Counted from the first letter of the stretch, positions 47,838 through 63,159 are shown. The stretch: DNA of 64,000 bases from Glandiceps talaboti (GCF_964340395.1 NC_135564.1:7537861-7601860); one strand, 5' to 3'. Notes: generated by a model from the letters alone, not told the origin. Translations and numbers: made by a program.

Positions 47838-48907
47838 TTTCAAACAAGAACAGAGAAATCAGTTGTGTGTTCTTTAGACAACAGTGAAAAGTTCCAACTG
47901 AAAGCCAACAATTGACTATGCACATGATGTTCTAGTCAGGATGACCAGACTGTGGTTTAACCACACCACTGTGAGTGAAGGTATAAATCGTAACGATACT
48001 GTATAGGATCTATGATGTTCATCACGTATACTTCTTTATGAACGCATAATCCTTCAATTCTGCCGAAGACAACACCCACTAAACAAGATGTGTGTTGTAC
48101 ACTTAAAATTCTTTATTCAGTGCCTTCCGAGTGTGGGTAGGTTTGTCGATACACATTTCGTTTTGCTCAAAATTTCCACGCAAGGCCGTATTTGATATTA
48201 TCGGAAATGAAAGGACTGTTGAAATATCTTCAGAATAACTCCACATATATCTAAATAGTTGTGTAAGATCTCAATTAAACTTTGGACTATGACATGAATA
48301 TGTCGCCAGTATAGTAGGTTTAGGTAGAAACAGATCTAGAAAATGAATCAACAGAAAAGTGAATTTTACATGACATACTAACATTGTGTGTTTTTTCTCT
48401 GTCTGTCTGTCTGGTAGGTTTTGGTTGAAATCAAGGACGACAAACAAAGTACTGAATTGATGAAGTTTTCTGTGGTACTAGATTGTATCTAAACCAACTG
48501 TTAACTCTTATTATGCACAATAAAAACTACAGTTAATTATACATAACGATGATAATTAGGAAAATGGTATATGTAATATCAGCAATATAAAACTTTGAAG
48601 GTTTTAATGTTACGAACTTTCAGCCGAAATGAGATTACACATGAAAGTGAAAAGCAAAAATCCCAAAATGTTATTAATTAAATACTGCAAGTATCCCAAT
48701 TAACATTCTGAGTGAAATGTTTAGCCTGGCATGTGTGTCATCTTAAACGTCGACCCTATTACATAAACAATTCTCTGATTAAGAAACTGTATCAATTGTT
48801 TTACCTTACAAACATCATATCTATAACTACTGCGAAGCACGGGTTGTTATATTCCAGTATGTGATATATGTGCGCGTGATGGGCGAGTATGTATCTATCT
48901 ATATATA

Positions 48908-48916
48908 GTGTGTGTC

Positions 48917-48962
<46 letters not shown>

Positions 48963-48963
48963 C
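48908..48963. repeat. (GT)n-(GC)n microsatellite
   Basis: GTGTGT run ending GCGCGCGC. Confidence 0.95.
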
Positions 48964-49961
48964 CGTGCGTGTCTGTGTCTGTGTGCGCACGTACAGGACG
49001 AATAATCAATTTTATTCTCGCGATTTTCCGGATTGCTAGTATTAATTTCTCTATATTTCAAATAAACTTTTATTAATAAATATTGCCACCATAACTATTG
49101 TTTCTTCTCACTGTTTTTTCCTATTTCCTACCATTACGAGTTACCACTGTCTTATCAGAGTTTACCAACTTTGGATTAATTAGTAGATTGCCAATCCTAG
49201 ATACAAACTCACGGGCTAATTGCCCAATTAACACATTGCACAGTGAGTGTAAACATCTACTGATCCGCACTATGTACTGTCATTAGTCGGATCAGTGGAT
49301 TTTTATACTCATTTTGACCATTGAATTTCTTCTATAGCTGCATCCAGTGGGGCTTATGAGTGCTAACTGAACAGTGTCTCAAAATAGCAAAACCAACAAG
49401 GAAAGTTTATCACCAAATATTTGATTTGCAGTACAACAAACATCGGGAGCACAATATTTTCATAACTAACACAGTAATGACGTATTATCGAGGAGTCCGT
49501 GACTTTTGTCCATTATCTAAGTTTAGTATAAAAATATCCTTACATATAATACACAGGGACCTCTCTTCTAATCACTGGCTTCGTGTCTGCCCAGGGGATA
49601 CTTGGCCCTATCGTCGTCGCATGGCATGTACTCTAACATCTATTCACTATCCCTGAAGTCAAATTGCTAATGACAGTCTCCTCAGTTTTGCTTGTGTCCC
49701 TCTACAAGAATTAATGACGCACTTGTTTAAAGAAAAAAGTCACTGACATTAGCGACTCTCTGAATAATGTTTAAGTTATGTTTTATAGCATAGTTGACGG
49801 ATTTCCAATAATTTTTAATTAATTTACATACTCCATTAAGAAAAATAATTCGCATAGCTTTATATTGAGAAAAAGTAAGGAACATGTTACCTTTCAAAGT
49901 GTGTACTTAAAATTTGATATAACTATTAATAATGCGATTTTGATATACAAAAGTTGTTGTC

Positions 49962-50215
49962 CAATAGGGAACTTGCAATCCAGACTGAGCATGCTCAGAC
50001 GCAAAGGACTATGGGATTATCAGTGGTTATCGTAATACCTAATCTGGAGCTACCGATAAAATAAACCTCCCACAATGGTCAGGGTAGCTATAAATTGATC
50101 ATTTGTGGTTACAAAGAATATAACAGTATTGTTTACAATACCAATTCATTAGTATTTATTATCACATTTCCCATGATACAACATTCAACATGGCGGGTTT
50201 GCAAGTTCCCTATTG
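49962..50215. mobile_element. MITE-like element, 254 bp
   Basis: 17-bp perfect TIRs, CAATAGGGAACTTGCAA (49,962-49,978) and its reverse complement at 50,199-50,215, with no coding capacity. If GGGAAC is the true terminus, TA flanks both sides, which would suit a Tc1/mariner-type duplication. An internal palindrome CTGAGCATGCTCAG lies near 49,985-49,998. Confidence 0.7.
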
Positions 50216-51480
50216 TATCAAAGTTTAATACCAATACGTTAATTCACCTGTGACGTAATGTTAATCCTCAGAGTAATAGTACATAATGATACATTGGCGG
50301 GCAAGTCATGAAATATAGGGTGATTCCCACAGATATCTCCAATTTCGTTACTTTTGCGTAAGAATGATGAAAAGTGCCCTCCAGTTCTACCGCAGGTAGT
50401 AAGTCTAGTATTGGCTTAGAATGACACGGTGCCCTGGGGACACAGCATCCATACCTTCCATGTATAGATCGTAGAGATCAAGACACAGCACATATGCTGG
50501 AAATTCATATAGTTATTGATTAATTTTAATGCAAATATTGACCAATGATTGGAACATTTATGGTGGTGTTCGACGTTTTAGTGTCGGTAACGTTTCAACG
50601 TTTGGCATCAATCAATTTGAGATGGATACCTTATTGAAGCCCTGTTCAATATCATTTAAAGATGGCGGCATTGTATAAAGTATTTGAAACAGTGATCGAC
50701 TGAATATTGCATTTATGCCAAGAATGGAAACACAGTGTTTGTAAACTGAGGAGGATCAATGACCGTGGACATTGGCGTTACTCCAGTGTGATGACCTCCA
50801 CATGGACCACATATCAATCGATATTCAACAAATAGCAGACAAGTCGAAAACAAAAATACCCTGCCCTCTATTGTGTATATATGACGATAACCCTTACGTA
50901 GATACTGCTTGAGAGCTCAATACACATACTTCTCAATGGCTACCCGGCACAAATATACAATTTAATATAATGTACTTAGAAATTAGAAATAGAATGAAAC
51001 CCACTTGAAGGACCTATATTCTTCAACGTATTTATTTTGCAAAATGATAATTAAAAGCCTACTTGAAGGCTACGTAAGAGCTTAAAAGCTACTGTGGTCT
51101 AGATGGTACGGACTGTGAAGGTTAATTCCCCTCTAAAAGTACATAGGACGAATTCTAACGGTGTTGAGTACTGCTCTGTAGACTATGTTGACTATGTCTA
51201 GAATACCAAGTGTAGATGAGGGCTTGCATATCAACAGTTCAAATTGATGCCAGGCAACTGTGATGATGTTATTATGATCAGAGACAAAATGCGGACGTGA
51301 TTGCAGCTTTATCAACCGGTAAGATCACTCTGAAGTGGTTTTGCCTAGATACAAGTTTAATAAGGTCAGTGGAAGTCACTACAGACTATGTGAGATGTTT
51401 GATATATAGTTATCAAAGAACAAGCCACTTTATCATAATGGGAGAATAATTGTAACTATCATCATCATCGAACTAAATGA
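50216..51480. other. No recognised gene
   Basis: About 1.3 kb of AT-rich sequence with no convincing exon or transposon end. Confidence 0.4.
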
Positions 51481-51486
51481 CTACAT

Positions 51487-51523
51487 GGCGGCTTCGTCGT
51501 CGTCGTCGTCGTCGTCATCGTCG

Positions 51524-51554
<31 letters not shown>

Positions 51555-51599
51555 TATCATCATCATCATCATCATGAACATTACATAATACTTTCTGAT

Positions 51600-51645
<46 letters not shown>

Positions 51646-51671
51646 GAACATTACATAATACTTTCTGATAA
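51487..51671. repeat. (TCG)n/(TCA)n triplet repeat with a ~70-bp duplication
   Basis: A GTC block followed by CAT triplets. Then a unit consisting of CAT repeats plus ATGAACATTACATAATAC and TTTCTGATAAA occurs twice (ending near 51,602 and 51,671). Poly-Asp/poly-Met ORFs here are artefacts. Confidence 0.9.
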
Positions 51672-51699
51672 ACTTCAACACTTTTCATTTTTATGACCT

Positions 51700-53215
51700 T
51701 ATCTTATTGATAACCTTACCTGAACTAAATATATAGAGTTATGCAATTTATCTTTTTTTTGTAACACAAAATATCATTCTAAGATTTCATTAGCCAAGAT
51801 AGAAAGTTACACTTTGATTTTTACAGTGGGATTATATCCGTCAGACTGATTTCATTAGATCAGACATCCCTAGCTGTGCGCCCTACCGAGGCTCGTCAGT
51901 AACTCCGGTTATTAATCACTGTTGGGGATTGTTCTATTGCGACTTGCTTAATAAATCATTTTTTTGAACATAAACTACAATTTGTGAATATTACATAAAT
52001 GTCTGCCTCAACAGAAATACAATTTCAGATGTGCAACATTTATCAATATTCATATTACATGACATCCAATATTACCTGAAAACTGAAAATTACAGGTATA
52101 CGGTTTGCAAATTGTACAATGTCTTTATGTATATAAGATAACACGCAACCTAATTGTCAATGTTTTGGATTTAACAGATATCCAATTGAGCGACATGACA
52201 GGCATATTCTTAACTTGTAATACTAGTATGAACAAAGATACTGAAAATTTTGTATTGAGGTCAGCATATGGCTCACGAAAATAAACCATTGATTTACGCT
52301 AATTTACTGAAATGAGCTGGTAGTGTGCCACGTTTACGACTGCGTAAATCATGTCGTACATATGCAGCCAAGCTGGGTTTTCTGTGATGAATGATGCAAC
52401 GTTTACTGAAACATTTCCCTCAGCAAAGTATACAATAGTTCACCTTTGAGGTGAAAGATCATATCCTCCCGTGTACATATACCAACCGTACAAGAAGGTA
52501 ATTATACTTTTATTTCCATTGGATAAAAAATAATCCAACGGGAACAACGACAATTATACTGAAGAACAGCACACAAGTTTAAGAGACGTGGAAATGAGGA
52601 CATAGCTGACATAACATACAACTAATGAAATTGGCCCCAAATGAAGGAATACGCACAATATTATACAATTAACTGACCCCCCCCAAAAAAAAAAAAAAAA
52701 TCGTTATAAAAATATTTATCCTCATACATAACTTAAAATATGTGATGAATACACAATAAAAACAGTAATAAAAAGATGGCAACTAATAATGGCTTAGGAG
52801 ATACTTCTTGTAATCTGTTTTAAACTAATTACTCCGACAACATGCATTTTCTTATAAATGATGACGCTAAACTCCAAATCTTGGGACTCATAAATTTGGT
52901 GCTGGTTTGACCTATACCAGCTTATCGCTCGTAAATTTCAATATTACGAAATCTGACATCTCATGGCGTGGGAACGAATTAGTAAAGATGTACAAAACCA
53001 CATCAGAAAAAAATGGAATATATTTTGTAATTGCTTCTGTTCTAGGTTTTTATTAGTTGGATGGGCAATAGTGTCAGAAATGTAATATCGTTATTCCAAA
53101 CTTAATTAGAACAAAAATATCAATTTATGAAATATGGATATATCAAACACTAATTAGTCATTAACTCAAGTACAGCTGGCGGCAATAAAGTGTCACGTAT
53201 TTTAATGACAAATTT
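51700..53215. other. No recognised gene
   Basis: AT-rich; a small hairpin (TTGGAT...ATCCAA) lies near 52,517-52,545 and an A run at 52,685-52,700. Confidence 0.4.
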
Positions 53216-53235
53216 ACAGGCGGTATGAATCTATT

Positions 53236-53288
53236 TCATTTACATTAATATTTAAGTATGCAATTACATTAATATTTAAGTATGCAAT
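53236..53288. repeat. Tandem duplication of a 24-bp AT-rich unit
   Basis: ATTACATTAATATTTAAGTA followed by TGCA, present twice head to tail. Confidence 0.85.
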
Positions 53289-53548
53289 CGAAAAAAATAA
53301 AACAAGTGAACAAAACATAATTTGTTACATTTATTTTGAGCAAGACTTGTTATGCATGCCCAATTACATTAAAACTGTGGGCACAAATATAAGCAGACAA
53401 TGAAATATTGATATCGTTATGGAATTATGTTGTCATGCGGATAAATGAAAGAAGATTCTTTCAAAATATTTTGTTGAACACCAGTACAACTAACCTATCC
53501 AAACATAATGACAAAAAATAAAGATCAAACCATCATTGCTATTTATTC

Positions 53549-53620
<72 letters not shown>
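53549..53620. repeat. (GTTA)n microsatellite
   Basis: About 18 perfect GTTA/AGTT units. Confidence 0.97.
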
Positions 53621-53621
<1 letters not shown>

Positions 53622-54579
53622 TTCTATTTTAATTTATTTATTTTACTTATTTATCGATATCCAAGATTCTGAATCGCAGTGGTAGTCACACACTTTGCAG
53701 TGCAATCATGGAAGTATATCTCGTTTATTCATGCCTGGTTTTGCCTTTAAGAAATCAGCCATAAAAGGGGAGTCAATAATATACGTTAAGGACGTTTTAA
53801 TATATTCGTGACGTAAGTGATGTCCACCGAGAAAAAAGGTTTAATCACCTAGAAGAAGTTGAATTATTTACGATGACCTTTATGTAATAAGGTCAGGGTT
53901 TCAATCCCATGGTGTTATGTTATCAGTTTGGATATATATATAATATATATATCATTTTTCTGTTCAAGAGCAAACTTACTTATAACTCTCCACGACAACG
54001 GGTTTATCACACCTAAATTTTAACCCTAGTCCGAAATTTAATCCTAATCTGAACTGTATTATTTGCTTAAAATTTATGTAAATCTGTAACATTCTGCTGG
54101 AGTTTTAATCCCAAAAAAGTGAATCCCAATGTGTGTGTGTGGGGGGGGGGGTACTCCATCAATATTGGGGAGAGGGTTACTACATTGGGACTCGCCTAGC
54201 CGTACATGTGATCATCTCCCATCATACCCCAGATAGATATGAACAAAATTCAACCAAACCTGGCACAGTGGTCAGATACTACATGTATTTTAGTCATATT
54301 AACAAGGCCTTATCGTGCATGACCGAAAAACATATTTCTAGTGAAATCCCTGTTTACCCAAACTAAAACATACCAATCACAGACATGAAATTAGACAAAG
54401 TGTCTACCCATATGAACAGGGGTGAACTGCCATTCCACATAACAGACAGTATTCAGTTTAGTTCTGTCAGTTTAGGTGCAACGGTGACGTATAGATCGTA
54501 TGAATTATTGTATTGTTATATTTCGAACTGAATACACATTTTACCTTCCGTAAGGGACGATTATGTTATGCCTTTTGTC

Positions 54580-54716
54580 TATGTATGTATGTATGTATGT
54601 ATGTATGTATGTATGTATGTATGTATGTATGTATACCTGTTTGTCTGTGTTTTCTGTACGGTCTGTCTGTCTGTCTATCTATCTGTCTGTCTGTCCGTCT
54701 GTCTGTATATGTGTGT
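54580..54716. repeat. (TATG)n and (GTCT)n microsatellites
   Basis: ATGT repeats to about 54,634, then GTCTGTCT repeats near 54,658-54,706. Confidence 0.95.
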
Positions 54717-54839
54717 GTATGTGGACACGATTTCTCAAAACCGGCAGCATCAATTAATGGATCTTGCTACGCGTCTTCCTTAATTCTAATGATTAAGTTT
54801 CAATAAACATTCTTTTAATATTAATTTATCATGTCCAGT

Positions 54840-55930
54840 GACTAGACTATATCTTAAGAATATAACTGTCATATTCATTTTTCTAGCACACATACCTACA
54901 AAAACTAGAGGCGTTGATCCTATGAGACTTTTTTAAAGATACCTAAGTCCTTCAAATCAAATGAATCTGTATGTTTGTGTGTGTGCAAATTTAAGCTTAA
55001 TTTGTTTGTGAGAGTCTAAACATCGTCATTCAAAATTAATGTAACGTGTAAAAGTTTTGTTACAGATTCAAGTCTATTGAAATGTTTGTCACATTCGTAT
55101 GTATGGTTAAATAAGCATGTAATTGGAAAATTAGAAATAAACATGTTGTGAAGGAAGACAATCTCTTCAACATTATTTCATCATTTGGAGAAAAATCCAT
55201 TACGGTTTGTAAACGTGAGACCTTTAATCTATGACGGCTATTTTTATAGCAAGGAGTCAGTCATGCAGTTTAAACTGTTTCACAAAACGAGAGAGAAATA
55301 CTAATAAAACACCAGTAGAATTATGAATTTCCTCTCGTTCTATTTTATTACTATATTTGAAAATAACAATTTGCCAAAGATTTGCAATGTTGGTATTTTA
55401 TCTAAACATCTGGACGTTTCCCGCCGTTATGGTAAATTTAATGGTCATACCCATAAAATCTAGTCAATTTATGAATACAGCGTCAATTCATCAGTCAATG
55501 TATTGCTATATGTTTGATTTTTATAAAATGCTATATTTGATATAACTTATTCCACATGAACACAGCCTTCAAGGCAACACTCGTTAGGGGATGCATTAAT
55601 ATAAAATTTCAAGTACCAGCAAATCGAAGATGTAAATTTCAAATATATCTAAGATGTTGAGTTCCTTGAAGTAGATGAGCTATTGACCTCTGTCGATAGT
55701 AACCTTTCGCTCGTGTGTATATAGCCTAAGGTGATGCGAAATAAAAGATATGGTAAAAAACGGATGCTGATTGCAAAGTGTTGACTTTTTTATGTAGATG
55801 ATACGTTTACGAAACAAAGGTAAAAGTTTGAGTGTGATGTAGTGATGTTGATTTCGTCACATGACCCTATTTCTCATCAAATTCGGCCAGTATGATATAT
55901 TCATTTGGTGGCTTTATATGTAGGTACACA
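54840..55930. other. No recognised gene
   Basis: AT-rich DNA with only chance ORFs. Confidence 0.4.
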
Positions 55931-55937
55931 TATATGT

Positions 55938-55974
55938 AGATATGTATGTATGTATGTATGTATGTATGTGTATG

Positions 55975-56006
<32 letters not shown>

Positions 56007-56055
56007 TGTATGTATGTATGTATGTATGGATGTATGTGTGTATGTGTGTGTCTAT
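55938..56055. repeat. (TATG)n microsatellite
   Basis: ATGT units with GTGT variants at the 3' side. Confidence 0.97.
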
Positions 56056-56239
56056 GTGGTCATATGTGTGCACTTATGTATGCAAGTAACACTACACAAA
56101 ACCACCCCAGTGCGCGCACAATCATGCACGAGTTAGTCATTTGCCTCACCGTCTTGTTAATCGTGTTAGCACATCTGACAGAACGCTTTCTAATCCAAAG
56201 CTTGTACACAATACTGGATGTCTGTCTGTCAAGGTGAGT

Positions 56240-57284
56240 AAACCGTAGCTAACCATATACACAATCATAGCCACGAGTGAATAAGATCATTGCGTGCCAA
56301 TAGTAGACATAACACGTTTAACTATACATATTTCAATTCAATCCCGATCGTTTCAATAAAAACCTTTATCATACATCAATAAAAGCCATGTCAAGATGTC
56401 ACATGCATTTCAATGATATTTCTTATAGCATGCCAGTCAATGGGTTCGCAATGTATTACACATACATACTCATCAAATCCATCTAAACAGTTAAACATGA
56501 ATTAACATTGACGCATATAGTCATACTGTGAGTTTCATTCATTTCCTAGAAAACTCCGGAAAGTAATTTTTGAAAGAAAACAAGCAGGACAGGGGTTGGA
56601 TATAGATTTCTATATCTCGTCAATCGATGGCTGGAAGTTCAGCTTCTTCTAGCTGTTTCTTTCAGGCATTGAAATTCAAAATCCAAAACAATACGAAGAT
56701 AAATGCACATTACATCACCTGTAAAACGACTGACAAAATGTTACTCGAGACTAATTTTTAATCGCACGCAAATAGTTTAGTTTTACTTTCCGGTAGTTTG
56801 TATAATGGTATATATGTACCAAAAGAAATACTTATTTCTTACTGTGTCCTAGAAGCACTTAAAAACGTTAGGGTTGATATTCAAGCTAAATGAAAAATTA
56901 CACACGCATACGTATCTTAAACGGGTTGTAAGGTTTCTGAAAACCAACACTAGACTGTAATTTAAGGCGCCTGACGTCTGTTGGGAATGTTTCCTTTTAC
57001 GTGTAGGTCATCGTTATGATTCAATTTGCATAACGAATGCGTATACAGTTAAATTCTCTCACCCAATGGTAACAGCAAAGATTACTTGATGAAAAGCTTT
57101 CACAATTAATACTAATTATTGCTAGTTGATTATAATGTCCTAGCGGGCAATTCTGTTAGAGCTAATAAAATGACTTTCTTACATAGACACACATAATACG
57201 ACATATATGTCTATATAACATATAACGTGTGACGTATTTTCATATATATGTCTATATATGACATATTTAACTATATATATTTGT
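56240..57284. other. No recognised gene
   Basis: No exon or repeat recognised apart from short TA-rich stretches near 57,195-57,275. Confidence 0.4.
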
Positions 57285-57415
<131 letters not shown>

Positions 57416-58721
57416 ACTATCAGGTCACTTTACTTTAATAGGTAGGACATTAACACTTACAATCAATATATATCACTGTTTACAATCACCGTGAAGCCTT
57501 ATACGTTTATCTACAAATAATTGTGACAAGTCCTGAGATGTAAACCTTACGAAATCGTCCAGAATTTTCATCAATATCAAAGGTAGCATACATTTATCTT
57601 TAATTTGAAACCTATATTCAAATTTAGTAACAATCAATCAAACAGTTGGCTAAGAAAATCTGAAACGCGATTCCTGTTTAAACATATAGTAACGTGTTTG
57701 AATTAAAGGAATCTTATCCTGTTCAGATGGTATAGGACAGAACTTGATCACAGATGTGGCTCAGAGGAAAATAATACACAGCTTTCATCAATGGCCCTAA
57801 GGACTAACAGGGCTCTTATTTTACTGTAATGGATCCATCTACCATTTATAGAATCCATATTATTTTTCCATCGAAACGCAAAGTTTGCATTCACACTGTC
57901 CAACGAAAGATTACAGTTCAACATTGGAATGCACATCATGGCTATTGACTATTACCGATGATAAAAGGACAGCCCAAATGAGTGATGCCGAAACAGTGTG
58001 TTCTCGGTTCCTTTAAGTCTCCTCACATCGGCATGATACATGATTCATACAGTAGAAACTGTACTTCTTGTTTGCTAGCTATATTACTTTCAACTCCTTG
58101 TGACTAAATTTGATACATGGTTGAATCCTAAACGTTAAGGGTCATTGCAATTACTAATGATAGATGAGTAAACACTTGAGGGCATCTTTATTTTAATCCG
58201 GTTTTATTAGAAACTGCCGCTGAAAGACTGTACTGCTATTGATACGTATTGATTGTTCCAGCTGATATTATCTCGCTGTCAACGCCTTAACTATTCTTAC
58301 ACACACTAAAGTACTTGGCAATCCATTCCATGAATATTGGATTGGAATGTGTAGGTGAGCTAATCGAAAAGAAGAAGAATTATAGAGAGTTGTTAAATGA
58401 GAACAGAATCTGAACAAAGCAACTCGCACCTCATAAATCTCTAAGTTTCCACAATGAAATAATCATGCACGATATATAATTTCTGAATTATATGACCGCC
58501 AGGCTCAACATTTCGTAGTGAATTATTCAAAAATCAATAAATAAATTGCAACGTTTATCGTATATGCCTTATTTCGAATGATATAAACACATATTTCACT
58601 GAGAGGTAGAGATGATCCGTGAAAACAGCTAATGTAAAGTTGTAATGTATGAGTATGTAAGTATATCCACTTGACTACCTTAGCATTCTGTTTAACTATA
58701 TATCATATGCCATCTGTACAT

Positions 58722-58839
<118 letters not shown>

Positions 58840-58954
58840 CAAATCTATGAATACAGCCTCATTCGTAACCACTTGACCAGTTTATAATACCAAGGTTTTC
58901 GTCCCTATTCATTGAAGCGTTTTATATCCGGAGTTCCAACCAGATCGAGGGTTA

Positions 58955-59289
58955 ATGCAAATCATTAACTGTTACAATCTATGCATACATTATGAAATAT
59001 TGGATGGAACACCTCGTGTAATAAGCCGAATTCCATTATGGAGTAATGTTGTTGGAGTAATTGAAAGAAACGACTCCTCATCAATATTTTTTCCACTCGG
59101 TTTCAATATCCATTTATATACTTCTGCACCCAGTAAATTAAATGTGGAATGTTTGCTAATGGGCCTACTTGATTGATAGATGTAACCGCATTGAAGTTCG
59201 TTACTATTAACGCAAACAAAGTTCACGAAGTCTAACGATTCGCATACCGTCTTATTTTTTTCTTTTTTCAAACATACTGACGATAACAT
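58955..59289. other. Region open on both strands, unassigned
   Basis: A plus-strand frame (58,955-59,176) and a minus-strand frame (59,289-58,990) overlap. The minus frame (SKHSTFNLLGAEVYKWILKP) and the plus frame both have unbiased composition. Neither has recognisable motifs or clear splice sites, so the true coding strand, if any, cannot be chosen. Confidence 0.25.
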
Positions 59290-62200
59290 TCATTGGCATT
59301 CACTTAAACATGAAGGATAACGTATGTCTACATTTATCTGTTGCATGATCACTTATATACTATTACATATTGCTCTGCAGAATTGTCTTGAATCAAACGG
59401 AAAATGTCAGAGGTTCATTTTGAGGATCAAACGTAAATTAAGCAGTGCATTATTTTCACGTACAGATTAGGTTATCACAGGTTTAGGAAGGATTTGCTGA
59501 AAAACAATTGTGAAACGTAATTGAGTCAGTTCTGGTGAAGCTGTCTTTGCCACAAAGTAGAAATGAATAGCACCTCGAAACGCTAACGCCTCATAACACT
59601 TGTGATTGTGATTAGCATGGGTACTGGAACGTGGCTTATACAGTCACGCAAATTGAGGAATTCAGTAGTTATGGGCCTTATAAAGCGCCTTGTACAAACC
59701 ATTTACACTTTATATTTATATTTGGTCTGCGACTATGGTAACACAGAGACTATCTAGCTTGATACAGTGGCTCGACAGACGAAAGATATTGTCAGGCCAG
59801 ATAACAAGTTTGACTGTAGGAGACGACGATACACGTAAAATTAGATATCTTAATTGATTCCAATTTGCCTCGAGTGCCACGCACGACACAGTTAGCTACA
59901 GGTAGAGAATACCACGTGTGAGTAAGCAAACCAAGAAAAGTGTAATTCCGTTCCACTTCCCCTGTAGCCTGGAACCGTGTTCCATATCAAATCACTCCAC
60001 GTCAGCCAAATCTACTGGGGGGGGGGGGCATGAATACCAAACTACTTCTCATGGTAAAACATTACAAGCAATATTATCAATTCTGATAAATCACAGGAAG
60101 CCCTCCAAAATGCTTCCGATCTGTAAATCAAATATTGGTTATGTCAGATTTTAGTATTTGATATATGACACTATGTTAGAATTAGTCTGTGACGTGTTAG
60201 TTTTAAATATATACCATATTTAACGAGTCAGTAGCGTTTATCAGTAACCGATTAATAAGTGTAGTAAGTACAAACATGTCAGTTTATGTTTATGTTTTAA
60301 ATTATAAAAAGAATTGGATACTAGCCCTAAATACAAATATTTAGCAAATGTATGGATTTTCTCTAAATTAATTTTCTTCAATCAATCAGGTGGCTTCACG
60401 GTTATAAATTCGTCTCTGTATTGATATTTTTATCATAATTACTTGTATGAATTTGGCTGACTTTCATAATGCCTGTCATTTAGAGTTTTTCGTAAATGGT
60501 TTGTACAGTTTTATATGCATGAAAACTATCAATGTTATCTGTATGAATATATATTTCCAGTTTATAAATTGACGCGTGTGAACACTGTTCACTTACGATA
60601 ATGCAAGTTTGGAAACCAAACATTTGTTAAGTTGGACAAACATGGAAACACAGTAACCTTGAACACATCTTGAAGTCTAGTAGAGGTCGACAAAACACGA
60701 GTACATCCGGCGTCGCCCTTAACAACCTGAGATGTTCTAAAGTTGCATATAATCAGATCAGAATTTACGATGACATATCCAGTATACAAGCAATGATGCT
60801 GCTTTAAAAATACGGTATGTGTAGAAGCAAAGTTCATTGCTTTTAGCGTAAAAGATGTAAGATCAGATATATACTTGAACTGTCGCGCAGTTATCGTTTA
60901 TTGACCAAATCATCGACTTTCTACTTGTGGTACTTGATCACATAAAAGAACTTCTTGATGAAAGAGACGTTACATCTAGCTGAAGTATCAAGTAGTAGAT
61001 TGTGCACACACCTGTCTGTTTGTTATACGGATGGAGACTAGTTGCGACAATCGTATGTCAACAAGTTGAACGCGGGTTATAACAGGATACATCGAAATTT
61101 CCATACGTTGTTTTATTTTAATATCACAACAACATGGGTATTAACAAGTAGAAACCACAGAGATAGCGGAGACAGGCTGCGGCAACTTCGCTGCAAAATG
61201 TAGAAAAGTTATTAAACCTTTCGCCGTACTATGCTACACGATATATAGCCTACGTTTAAAGATGGGTTGTCGACCTGGCAAACTTTCTCTCAACTCAGCC
61301 TGTGATCTCTGTAGTTCAAATTCAGTGTTTACAAGGAAAATATATGCAGAAGCTGATTGGTTGAATAAGTCACAAGATTCCTGTCTTGTGTTGTTTGTGT
61401 CAAGTTACGCGGATGTGACCAATATAGACTATGTCGGATATGTCTTAAATATGATACTGCATAACTTTGCACAGTACTCATGTATCCTTGACAATTTATA
61501 GCCTTCTATTGTTAGTTGGACGTTCCAAGCTGACTGACACATCCTTTCCTTGCCATTTCTGGAATATTATCCCAGGGAATATTTGTGAAAGTTGAATAAC
61601 ACAACTACTATTTATACATGTATATAAGATCACCGTTCATACTTATGGGCAAATAAGCTGAAGTCTAGTAATTAAATTAACTGTGTACCCTGAAAAGAAT
61701 GTGCACTTGTGTCTCAGTACTCATGGCATATTATCCTTGTCTACATTGCAGTCTGTGATATCGTAAAACAGTACATTTCCTTGTGGATATCGCTGCCGAA
61801 AGTAGCTGTCACGTTTGATTTGTGAGTGGTTGATAGTTGTGAGTGTAATCCGTCAAGGGATTCGGTTGTAATTTATCAAACGAAAATAAAACAAAACCGA
61901 TGACCCTGCCAGAGGTATTCGCAATGTTGAATATAGGTGTTGTTTTCAATATCATTGACTAGGGGTGCAATACGGGTGAGTGAAGACCAACAAATTGCAT
62001 ATATTTCTTAAGAATATATTGGCATTGCTCTCCATTGGGACACCTGTAGGTGCTGATACATTTTACTTTCGAAGTCGGTGAAATAAATTTGAACTGACTA
62101 CGTTTGTACTTTCATAGGAAATAGAGGAGAGAAGTGCAAAGCAACGTGAGATTAAAGACTTCTTGTGGCAGTAAAACCGGCAATCAAAACGTGACCTGTA

Positions 62201-63150
62201 TTAAATTGAGATAGAATTACGAGGCATGTATTGGCAATGTATTCATTTATGGTTTACGTATCACTAACGTACATATACGTCATAGGTCGACTATATCACC
62301 ATGAGAATTATGGTAATCGTTGTGTTGGCGTATCCACTAAAAAAACGTGTTATCACGTGGTTAACAAGTAGTAATGACCAATCATATTGACCCAAATCTT
62401 TAGGAAAACTTTGAAAAGAAATTAAGATTTACATTTCAGACTCTCTATATTTACATACAGATTTCCAACACATCAAGTACAGCAAGTAAGAAACCATAAT
62501 ACATTTGGTGTTAATAAATCATGTTCTCCATGATACGTAGGTATCGTCCTCATTTATCAATATTAAAAACTTATATCACTTTAATAAGTGGCAAGTACGT
62601 TATCTGGCAACCCACTTATTATAGTACGTGTACTTCAGAATCTTTGACGAATGGTGTATCCTCCCATCTCCAGCGAAGCATATTTGATCCGTGATAGAAC
62701 GTTAGATATCGAAGTCTATTTACTGTTCGAAATCCATACAACACATGTGTTTCTGCTGTTGTGTTCAATTAATGTAGATTTAAATGATGAACGTGCAAAA
62801 GTAGGCAGCTGCAATCTTATTGATTAGGTCACCGGTCTGATCATAATTTTCATATCAATTTATTAACCGAGTTCATTTGTATTTGAGATTAATCTTGTTT
62901 TGCCTCTTGTCACTTTCCTTTAATTGTATTGGTTTGATTCTATAGGAATTTGTGAGTGAAATTACAAATCTATGACATGTGTGTATAAACATGTAATGAT
63001 AAGATTTGATTAGAGTTGATTAGATTTAATTCTCGATTTAATTTGGAAGCGGAGCTGTCACCCACACATGCCTGCATACATATTTGGTGATAGGATGTAT
63101 CATTTCACATTGTCTAGAGGCTATCCGTGGCTTATATATAATCTCTCCTC
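59290..63150. other. About 3.9 kb without a recognised gene
   Basis: Contains a G-run near 60,017-60,027 and several short ORFs of 78-82 codons (59,918 plus, 60,589 minus, 61,262 plus) with no recognisable domains. Confidence 0.4.
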
Positions 63151-63159
63151 ACGTCTAAG

